Source: Aquitalea aquatica | GTDB taxonomy: Bacteria > Pseudomonadota > Gammaproteobacteria > Burkholderiales > Chromobacteriaceae | Assembly: GCF_013911085.1 (NCBI RefSeq) | Contig: NZ_JACERN010000042.1 | Span: 124,001 to 188,000 of the forward strand | Direction: 5' to 3' | DNA: 64,000 nt | Part shown: piece after piece, positions 57,366-64,000 of the stretch | Layout: every line of letters starts with the position of its first letter | How positions within the stretch are numbered: position 1 is the first letter of the stretch | Translations under genes and position numbers: made by a program | The notes under the pieces: model-generated | Seen by the model: only the letters and a program-made list of their open reading frames with translations | Told to the model about the DNA's origin: nothing | The model's database searches: none

Positions 57366-58934
57366 TCAGCGCTGGTACTCCAGCGACAGCAAGTGCGGGG
57401 TGAAGGCTCCTTGCTCCAATACCCGGATGCAGGCATCGACTGCTTCCGGGTCCAGTTGCACCCCGCGCATCAGCCGGATCTGGGCGATGGCTTGCTCAAT
57501 GCCCAGGGCTGCACGGTAGGGACGGTCAGACGACATGGATTCGACGATGTCGGCAACGGTGAGGATGCGCGCTTCCAGCAAAATGGCGTCACCGCTCAAG
57601 CCCAGCGGATAGCCCGAGCCATCCATGAATTCGTGATGCTGGCGGATGATGTCAGCGATGGGCCAGGGAAAGTCGATGTTTTTCAGGATGTTGTAAGCGA
57701 CGTCCGGGTGGCGCTTGACCAGAGCAAACTCCACCGGGTGCAGCCGGCTGGGCTTGCTGAGGATTTCTGCTGGCACTTCGATCTTGCCCAGATCATGCAC
57801 TACACCGCTTAGATACAGCCCGCGCAGCCGCTCGGCTGACAAACCCATTTCCCGTCCTATCAGCACGGCCAGTTCGGCGACATGCTTCTGATGGCCGGCG
57901 GTATAGGGATCGCGCTGTTCCAGCACCGAGGCAATGGCCGCCAGTGCATTTTCCAGGGCCTTTTCCAGTACCTGGGCCTGGCTGGCCTGCTCCTGCAATG
58001 ACTGCTGGTAGGCTACCTGGGTGCGGCGTGACTGGATGCCAAACTGCACATTGCGCGTCAGCTCTTCAAATACCTGTACTTCTACCGGGCCGAAGGACTG
58101 CGCTTCGCCGGCATACACCGCCAGTGCACCGATCAAATCCGGCCCTGCCACCAGCGGGATGGCGACGATAGCTTCCAGGCCGAACTGGCGCACGGCCTCT
58201 TGCCAGGGCTGGAATTGCGGGTGTTGTTGCAGCTCGCCCAGGCTGATCGTGCCACCCTGGCGGATGCAGTGGCCGATAGGCCCTTGCCCGATAGGCTCGG
58301 ATTCATCCCAGCTGACTTGCAGCTGTTCGGCATAGCGTCGGGCGCTGCCGGCACAGGCCAGTACTTGCAACTGCTTTTGCTGCACATCGCTGATGCCACA
58401 GATCAGCGCCAGCTGATAGCGTTGGTCCGCCACAATGGCCTCGCACACTGCCTGTAATAGCTCGCCTTCATCCCGTGCCTGTACCAGCGCCTGATTAGTG
58501 CGGCTATTGGCCTGCACCGCCCAGGACTGGCGGCGCATTTCGTCGATATCGCGCAGCCGCTGGCTGATGTCGCGGATGATGACTGTTAGCCCGATGCAGT
58601 GACCGTTGGCATCGAAAATCGGTGATTTGCTGGTTTCCAGCCAGCCGGGGTTGCCGGCAAAGGCACCGGGCTCCTGTACGGTAATGCTCTCGCCGTTGCG
58701 GATGATGCGCTGGTCGTCGGCCTGATAACGGGCAGCCAGCTGCGGTGGGAAAAAGTCGAAGTCGGTTTTGCCGGTGACGGCATCGACCGCCAGGCCCAGA
58801 TCATCGGCAAAGCGCTGATTGCAGGCGATGAAGGTCGAGTTGCTGTCCTTGATGACGACGCGATCCGGCAATTGGCGGATCAGCGCCTGTAAGCCACAGG
58901 CGGTCAGCGGCGAGGGGTCGAAGGGGATGGACAT
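57366..58934 (-). CDS. PAS-GAF-HD-GYP c-di-GMP phosphodiesterase
   Basis: The 522-residue protein has an N-terminal PAS domain (about 15-130, RVVIKDSNSTFIACNQRFAD), a GAF domain (about 150-305) and a C-terminal HD-GYP domain. HD is seen as VVHDLGKIEVPAEIL near 377 and the GYP part as HHEFMDGSGYPLG near 433. It should hydrolyse c-di-GMP under sensory control. Its gene follows the second HD-GYP gene by two bases and is last in the FIST operon. Confidence 0.92.
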   Translation of the reverse strand: MSIPFDPSPLTACGLQALIRQLPDRVVIKDSNSTFIACNQRFADDLGLAVDAVTGKTDFDFFPPQLAARYQADDQRIIRNGESITVQEPGAFAGNPGWLETSKSPIFDANGHCIGLTVIIRDISQRLRDIDEMRRQSWAVQANSRTNQALVQARDEGELLQAVCEAIVADQRYQLALICGISDVQQKQLQVLACAGSARRYAEQLQVSWDESEPIGQGPIGHCIRQGGTISLGELQQHPQFQPWQEAVRQFGLEAIVAIPLVAGPDLIGALAVYAGEAQSFGPVEVQVFEELTRNVQFGIQSRRTQVAYQQSLQEQASQAQVLEKALENALAAIASVLEQRDPYTAGHQKHVAELAVLIGREMGLSAERLRGLYLSGVVHDLGKIEVPAEILSKPSRLHPVEFALVKRHPDVAYNILKNIDFPWPIADIIRQHHEFMDGSGYPLGLSGDAILLEARILTVADIVESMSSDRPYRAALGIEQAIAQIRLMRGVQLDPEAVDACIRVLEQGAFTPHLLSLEYQR

Positions 58935-58936
58935 GG

Positions 58937-60424
58937 TTAGTTTTTTCTTTTGCTGTCCGGCAGCTGGTAGCCCTGCTCGAGAAACAGGCTGAGGCAGGCA
59001 TCGACCACGGCCGGGTCGTAAATGCTGCCACGGTGTTGTTGCAGTTGCGCTATCGCCTGCTCCAGGCCCAGCTGGCGGCGGAAGGGGCGATGCGACAGCA
59101 TGGCTTCCATGCTGTCGGCCACGTGAATGATGCGCGCCTCCAGCAGGATATCGCTGCCGGCGAGGCCGCGCGGATAGCCGCTGCCATCCATGTTTTCATG
59201 ATGCTGCCAGGCGATGTCGGCGATAGGCCAGGGGAAATGGATGTCCTTGAGGATTTCATGGCCGGCCTCGGCATGCATTTTTACCAGTTCGAATTCTTCA
59301 TGGTTGAGTCGGCGCGGCCGGGTGAGAATTTCCGAGGGGATCTGGATCTGGCCGATATCGTGCACCATGGCGGCTAGTCCCAACCCTTCCAGCTGCTCGG
59401 CGTCCAATTGCAGCTGGCGACCGATGGAGACGGCCAGGTCGCTGACCCGTACTTCGTGGCCGGCCGTGCTCAGGTCGCGATGCACCATGGCTGAAGACAG
59501 AGCGCTGATGGCCTGGATCAGCGACTGGCGCAGAGATTCTTCCGCCTTCTTGCGGGCACTGATGTCGATGAAGGCCCCGATGATGCCGCCAATCTGGTTG
59601 TCATCGTCGTAGAACAGATCTTTGGCGTAGACCACATCCATCAGCTTGCCTTGCTGGCTGCGGATCACGTATTCGAACAATTGCGGCTGGCGGGTGGCGA
59701 TCAGCTCGCTGTCTTTCTGGGCGAACATGGCGGCAAGTTCAGCCGGCCACACTTCTGCCGGCAGTTTGCCGATGATGTCCTTGGCCTGCATGCCCACGGT
59801 GCGGCTGAAGGCCGGATTGCAGCCCAGGTAGCGCCCCTGGGCATCCTTGTAGAACACGGCAATGGGAATGGCGTTGAGCAGGGCCTGGTTGAAGCGCAGT
59901 GCGCGATTGAGTGCGGCCTTGGCCTGATTGCGTTCGCGCTGCATGGTTTCGGCCAGTTGTTCACTGTCCTGGCACAGCTTGATGGCGCGTGACAGATTGG
60001 CCAGCACCGGCGGAAACACATGCTCCAGCGGCAGTTGCTGCAGCAAAGGGACTGGCGCCAGCAGCAGAATGGTGTGGTACTGGTCCAGCGGCAGGCGTAA
60101 GCCACAGTGGTAGCGCGGCTGGCCGGTGAAGCCTTGCAGCAGTGCCTGGGCTAAGTCGGAGCGGATGGTGCGGCCCAGCAGGCCGGGTGGCAGGGCAATG
60201 TCCTCACCCAGTTGCTGTTGTAACAGATGATCGCCTATCACTTTGAGCAAGCGCCCGTGGCTGGCATCCAGTCCCTGTGGGTGGCTAAGCACCAGCCCGG
60301 TGGGGCAGCCGGTGTGGTAGAGCAGGCGTTGCACCACCTTGGTGAGCAGGGCATCGACCGTTACTTCGCGCCCGATGGTGAGCGACAGGTCGTACAGCAC
60401 GGCCAGTAATTGGTCCTTGTTCAT
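58937..60424 (-). CDS. GAF-like/PAS/HD-GYP c-di-GMP phosphodiesterase
   Basis: From ATG 60424, overlapping the FIST stop as ATGA, the protein has 495 residues. The N-terminal 150 residues look GAF-like (TIGREVTVDALLTKVVQRLL), followed by PAS (about 180-300, IPIAVFYKDAQGRYLGCNPA). The HD-GYP part has MVHDIGQIQIPSEIL near 354 and HHENMDGSGYPRG near 410. The Lys after HDxG is Gln here. The metal-binding His and Asp residues are kept, so activity is still expected. Confidence 0.9.
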   Translation of the reverse strand: MNKDQLLAVLYDLSLTIGREVTVDALLTKVVQRLLYHTGCPTGLVLSHPQGLDASHGRLLKVIGDHLLQQQLGEDIALPPGLLGRTIRSDLAQALLQGFTGQPRYHCGLRLPLDQYHTILLLAPVPLLQQLPLEHVFPPVLANLSRAIKLCQDSEQLAETMQRERNQAKAALNRALRFNQALLNAIPIAVFYKDAQGRYLGCNPAFSRTVGMQAKDIIGKLPAEVWPAELAAMFAQKDSELIATRQPQLFEYVIRSQQGKLMDVVYAKDLFYDDDNQIGGIIGAFIDISARKKAEESLRQSLIQAISALSSAMVHRDLSTAGHEVRVSDLAVSIGRQLQLDAEQLEGLGLAAMVHDIGQIQIPSEILTRPRRLNHEEFELVKMHAEAGHEILKDIHFPWPIADIAWQHHENMDGSGYPRGLAGSDILLEARIIHVADSMEAMLSHRPFRRQLGLEQAIAQLQQHRGSIYDPAVVDACLSLFLEQGYQLPDSKRKN

Positions 60425-61575
60425 GCCGACCGCCACAGGCTGCACAGGATGCTGGCATTATGAAACAAGGGATAGCCCCATTCCTGCAGGCTGGCGATTT
60501 CACCCAGCGTCAGCGCACCCACCAAGGGGGCTGCTGCGCTGCTGGCTTGTAAATGACTGATCTCCTGCAAGGCGGCTTGGCCGAAGTGCATGCTGCGACC
60601 GGCGCAGTAAAAGCTCACGAGCGCTTGCTGGCTGATATCACCATGGCGCTGGCGCAAGTCGGCCACAATGCTGTCCACGCACTCAGTCCCTGGTTCTGAC
60701 GGGGCCTGCAGCATGATCAGCAAGGCATTTTCCGGTACTTCACCCACGCAGAACACCGAGCCGTCGTCCTCCAGTGCCACCGGCACGCGGATCAGCACCT
60801 GCTGGTTGGCCAGTACTACGCCCAGCGGAAAATGCACGCCAAAGGAGTAGAAATTTTCCCGGGTCAGTGCGGCACCATACTGTTCTTGCACCATTTGCCG
60901 GTAACTGTCGAAAGCGGGCCGCCAGTCGATCTGAAAGATGCGGTTGCCGGCAGTGGCGGTGGCGCAGGTGGTTTTTTGTGGTGCGGAATAGCCGTGGGCA
61001 ATCACCGGGTTGGCGGAGGAGGGCAGCAGCAGGCACAGCACACCGTGGCCAATAGTGCGGTGCTGGTCGAACAGGCAGGGCATGGGCTGGAAGCTCTCAC
61101 TGCCGGCGTTCACGCCGCCGTAGTACACCTGATCGGCCAGCAGCAGGTAGAGCTCATCCAGAATGGAGGCAATGTCCGGCAGCATGGCATCGAACAGCAT
61201 GAACAGTGTGGGCTTGCCCTGCGCCGCCGGCCACTGCTGCAGCATGTGCTGCACCTGGTCGGCCATCTGCTGGGCTGCAATGCCTGCACCACGGTCAGGG
61301 TGGATGCCGAGCAGGGCCGCATTGGCCGATGAGGCATAGGGTAGCAGCCAGGCACCGCCAGGCAAAAAGCCCTGGCCGTCCAGCAGGCGCGGAAAAATGC
61401 CGCCGGCCAGCGCAATGCCCAGATGCAGGCAACAGGTTTGCAGCAGGGGCAGCTGCTGTTGATCGGATTCGGCCACCAGCGCCAGCAATTGCTGGCCGGG
61501 GTGGCTGGATTGCCATTGGCGTAATTGCACTTCCAGCTGTCCGCTATCCAGCGGGCTGTGCCAGGGGGCGTTCAT
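60421..61575 (-). CDS. FIST-domain sensor protein
   Basis: The 384-residue protein has FIST_N features (LALVAESDQQQLPLLQTCC, then LFMLFDAMLPDIASILDEL and YYGGVNAGSESF) and a FIST_C half (PVIAHGYSAPQKTT, FPLGVVLANQQVLIRVPV, and LVGALTLGEIASLQEWGYPLFHN split near the end). FIST is an intracellular small-ligand sensory domain, often for amino-acid-like compounds. With no output domain of its own, it probably acts on the two HD-GYP enzymes encoded next. Confidence 0.88.
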   Translation of the reverse strand: MNAPWHSPLDSGQLEVQLRQWQSSHPGQQLLALVAESDQQQLPLLQTCCLHLGIALAGGIFPRLLDGQGFLPGGAWLLPYASSANAALLGIHPDRGAGIAAQQMADQVQHMLQQWPAAQGKPTLFMLFDAMLPDIASILDELYLLLADQVYYGGVNAGSESFQPMPCLFDQHRTIGHGVLCLLLPSSANPVIAHGYSAPQKTTCATATAGNRIFQIDWRPAFDSYRQMVQEQYGAALTRENFYSFGVHFPLGVVLANQQVLIRVPVALEDDGSVFCVGEVPENALLIMLQAPSEPGTECVDSIVADLRQRHGDISQQALVSFYCAGRSMHFGQAALQEISHLQASSAAAPLVGALTLGEIASLQEWGYPLFHNASILCSLWRSA

Positions 61576-61709
61576 CGGCGGGGCTTTCGATCAGTAAGCT
61601 ACTCTTGCTAGCGATAGCCTTATCATAAACGAGGTCATCGCTGATTCCGACCGTTTTACACAATAAATCATGACAAAAACTGGCCAGCGCAATCCTATGC
61701 CACTGTCGT

Positions 61710-62267
61710 TCAGTGCTCCCCGGCGAGTGAAGGGTCGTGCTGGCGCTTGCCTTGCAGCCAGTTGCGCAGCAGCCGGCTGCACAAGGGGATAAAGCAAAAC
61801 ACCATGGCTGGTGTCAGCAGCAGCGTGCTGCACAGCACGCGCAGTACCAATGGCAGCGCGGCCAGTTGATCCCCCAGCAAGAGATTGAAACTGAGTGAAA
61901 CCGGGAAGAAAGCCAGCCAGATCATCACTGCCTGCTTCCAGCGCGGTGGCGCTTGCAGGCCGAACCAGCTATCCAGTCCGCTGGCGCAATGCACCTGGCT
62001 GTGCTGGATCAGTCCGGCACCTTCTTGCAGCCATTGCTGGCGGGCGGGGCTGGCGGCCCAGGCGTCCAGGCTGGACTGGCTGGCGAAGCGGAACAGAATC
62101 TGCCAGCTGTCGTCGCCGGGCGGTGGCGACAGCAGCCCCGAGCCGAGATAGCCAGCAGCCTGGCTGGCAAGGGCTTCGCCGTGGCGGAGCCATTGGTGGA
62201 ATTCGGTATGGCGCGCCGGATCGATGCGGCGGGTGATCAGCAAGGTAAGCGGGGTGTCGGATGTCAT
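61710..62267 (-). CDS. ABM-domain protein with two C-terminal membrane helices
   Basis: From ATG 62267, behind AGGAG, the protein has 185 residues. Residues about 5-100 resemble the antibiotic-biosynthesis-monooxygenase (dimeric alpha-beta barrel) domain: LLITRRIDPARHTEFHQWL and SWQILFRFASQSSLDAW. Two hydrophobic helices follow (about 115-135 and 145-165). This soluble-plus-membrane layout is common in uncharacterised proteins of this family. No reaction can be assigned. Confidence 0.75.
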   Translation of the reverse strand: MTSDTPLTLLITRRIDPARHTEFHQWLRHGEALASQAAGYLGSGLLSPPPGDDSWQILFRFASQSSLDAWAASPARQQWLQEGAGLIQHSQVHCASGLDSWFGLQAPPRWKQAVMIWLAFFPVSLSFNLLLGDQLAALPLVLRVLCSTLLLTPAMVFCFIPLCSRLLRNWLQGKRQHDPSLAGEH

Positions 62268-62401
62268 GTCGGGCTCCTGCAGGCAAGCCGTACCGCATCG
62301 GGGTGGGAGTGGACGGCACGCTTCCGGGGTGGTGGAAGCGTTTCTGTCACAGTTAAAGCAAGCAATATGCCTGCTGTGACACAGCCGCCCGTCGTACAGC
62401 C

Positions 62402-64000
62402 TTATTTGCGCAGCAAACGCAGGCCGTTGCCCACTACCAGCAGGCTGGCGCCCACATCGGCGAACACCGCCATCCACATGCTGCCCATGCCCAGCAGGGT
62501 CAGCAGCAGGAAAACCGCCTTGATGCCCAGTGCCAGGGCGATGTTTTGCACCAGAATGGCGTGGGTGGTGCGTGACAGGCGCACAAAAGCCGGGATCTTG
62601 GCCAGATCGTCATCCATCAGGGCCACGTCGGCGGTTTCGATGGCCGTATCCGAGCCCATGGCACCCATGGCAAAGCCGATATCGGCACGGGCCAGAGCCG
62701 GGGCATCGTTGATGCCATCGCCCACCATGCCGATCAGGCCCTGGCCAGCAAGGGCGGCTATCGCATCGGCCTTGTCCTGTGGCAGCTGATTGCCTCGCGC
62801 CTCGTCGATGCCGGCCTGGCTGGCGATGGCAGTGGCGGTGGCCTGATTGTCGCCACTGAGCATGAGGGTTTTCACCCCCAGCTGGTGCAGTTCGGCAATG
62901 GCCGCCGAGCTGCCGGGTTTGATGGTGTCCGCCACCGCGAACAGGGCCAGCGCGCCGCTGTCATCCAGCAAGGTCACCACGCTTTTGCCCTGCGCCTCCA
63001 GTGCTGCCAGTTGTGCGGCCAGCTGTGGTGGGCAGTGACCGCGCTCCTGTAGCAGCCGCTGATTGCCCAGCAGGTAGTCACGACCGGCGATATTGCCCTG
63101 GATGCCACGACCGGGCAGGGCGATAAATTGGTTCACCGGCAATAGCGCCAGCGCCTGCTGCGCGGCGGCCCGGCTCAGTGCTTGCGAGACCGGGTGGTCG
63201 GAACGGCCGGCCAGGCTGGCAGCCAGCTGCTGGTAATCGCTAGGCTTGGCTTCGCCCAGTGCAACAAAGTCGGTCTGTTCCGGTTTGCCGTGGGTGATGG
63301 TGCCGGTCTTGTCCAGCGCCAGCCAGCGCAAATGCCGGCCCTGTTCCAGCCAGACGCCACCCTTGATCAGGATGCCGCGCCGTGCGGCGGCAGCCAGGCC
63401 GCTGACGATGGTGACCGGCGTGGAAATGACCAGGGCGCAGGGGCAGGCGATGACCAGCAGCACCAGCGCCTTGTACAGCCAGTCATGCCAGCTGCCGCCA
63501 GCCAGCAACGGAGGCAGCAGCGCAACAGCCAGCGCCAGCAGGAAGACTGCCGGGGTGTAGTAGCGGGCGAAGTTGTCGACAAAGCGCTGGGTGGGGGCGC
63601 GTGCGCCCTGCGCCTGTTCTACGGCATGGATGATGCGCGCCAGCATGGTGTCGTTGGCGGCGGCAGTGACCCGGTATTCAAACGAGCCGCTGGCATTCAG
63701 CGTGCCGGCGTATACGCTGTCGCCCACGTTTTTTTCCACCGGCAGGCTTTCGCCGGTCATGGCCGACTGATTGACGCTGGAGCTGCCGGCAAGCAGTACG
63801 CCATCCAGTGCGATGCGTTCGCCCGGGGCCACCCGCACGGTACTGCCGATGGCGATGTTTGCCACAGCCATGTTCTGCCAGCTGCCGTCCGTCTGCTGCA
63901 CCATGGCCTGCGGCGGGGTCAGTTGCAGCAGGCTGCCAATGGCATTGCGGGCGCGCTCCAGCGAGCGGGCCTCGATGCGCTCGGCCAGGGTAAACAGCAC
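62402..64000 (-). CDS. Zn/Cd/Pb-type P1B ATPase, 5' end beyond right edge (partial)
   Basis: The visible 532 residues are the C-terminal two thirds of a heavy-metal P-type ATPase. Motifs in order: SAMTGESLPVEK (actuator), VIACPCALVIS (metal-binding CPC in a membrane helix), LALDKTGTITHGK (phosphorylated Asp), GRSDHPVSQAL (HP motif), GDGINDAPALARADIGFAMG and the last helix FADVGASLLVVGNGLRLLRK. The Asp in FADVGAS and the LRLLR end match ZntA, which exports Zn, Cd and Pb. The N-terminal metal-binding domain and first helices lie outside the window. The in-frame GTG at the very edge is not a real start. Confidence 0.93.
   Translation of the reverse strand: MLFTLAERIEARSLERARNAIGSLLQLTPPQAMVQQTDGSWQNMAVANIAIGSTVRVAPGERIALDGVLLAGSSSVNQSAMTGESLPVEKNVGDSVYAGTLNASGSFEYRVTAAANDTMLARIIHAVEQAQGARAPTQRFVDNFARYYTPAVFLLALAVALLPPLLAGGSWHDWLYKALVLLVIACPCALVISTPVTIVSGLAAAARRGILIKGGVWLEQGRHLRWLALDKTGTITHGKPEQTDFVALGEAKPSDYQQLAASLAGRSDHPVSQALSRAAAQQALALLPVNQFIALPGRGIQGNIAGRDYLLGNQRLLQERGHCPPQLAAQLAALEAQGKSVVTLLDDSGALALFAVADTIKPGSSAAIAELHQLGVKTLMLSGDNQATATAIASQAGIDEARGNQLPQDKADAIAALAGQGLIGMVGDGINDAPALARADIGFAMGAMGSDTAIETADVALMDDDLAKIPAFVRLSRTTHAILVQNIALALGIKAVFLLLTLLGMGSMWMAVFADVGASLLVVGNGLRLLRK

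Noticed and set aside
58937-60424. Inactive HD-GYP because of HDIGQI
   Set aside because: The His and Asp metal ligands and the DGSGYP part are intact, and the Lys-to-Gln change alone is not enough to call it inactive.

Overview
The window is GC-rich, densely packed bacterial DNA. It probably comes from a betaproteobacterium of the Neisseriales/Chromobacteriaceae type (Aquitalea, Chromobacterium or Vogesella-like). This placement rests on overall gene content and protein style, not on a marker gene. No rRNA, tRNA, IS element, prophage or CRISPR was seen. Most genes sit in long operons joined by 4-base ATGA or GTGA overlaps.

Region 1 (1-7905) is an uncharacterised lipid or secondary-metabolite locus. 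A divergent ATP-grasp ligase gene, cut by the left edge and running to position 806, faces seven overlapping genes. These encode a FabH/OleA-type ketosynthase III, an extended SDR, a lactonase-type metallo-beta-lactamase-fold hydrolase, an F390-synthetase/PaaK-like adenylating enzyme, a PAP2-type membrane phosphatase, a sterol-desaturase-family hydroxylase and a fatty-acid desaturase. It is the best candidate here for an undescribed system.

Region 2 (8048-15216) holds a glycine-zipper protein, a MarR-controlled aromatic-acid type efflux operon (MarR, FUSC/AaeB-like, DUF1656/AaeX-like, HlyD, outer-membrane lipoprotein) with an operator over its promoter, and a membrane diguanylate cyclase.

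Region 3 (15201-37168) is a large cobalamin locus. A B12 riboswitch on the minus strand heads a nine-gene operon: ferredoxin, cobN, chlID, cbiE, a cbiX-cbiC fusion, cbiD, cbiL, cbiF, cbiG. A second minus-strand group follows: a cobJ-cobK fusion, cobW, cobO, cobB, bluB. cbiB and cobD form a further pair, and cobQ lies divergently. The ring-contraction and C1 enzymes are of the anaerobic type (CbiG, CbiD), yet both an early chelatase (CbiX) and a late chelatase (CobN-ChlID) are encoded. No CbiT is present. CobW lacks the CxCC motif, and CobN carries a very long His-rich insert.

Region 4 (37262-46290) has a lipoprotein, a BarA-like hybrid kinase with a periplasmic molybdopterin-domain partner, a flavin monooxygenase/Rid/DUF1028 operon, and a protein made of three tandem RidA domains behind a perfect FNR/Anr box.

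Region 5 (46444-51340) is an EmrAB-outer-membrane efflux pump with a divergent TetR gene and two matching 22-bp operators.

Region 6 (51440-57352) has a small secreted protein, a GntR regulator divergent from a glutamine-synthetase-like ligase and a class-III aminotransferase, a flavin reductase, a 67-residue protein and a DnaQ-like exonuclease.

Region 7 (57366-64000) is a FIST/HD-GYP/HD-GYP signalling operon, an ABM-domain membrane protein, and the 3' part of a Zn/Cd/Pb-type P-type ATPase cut by the right edge.
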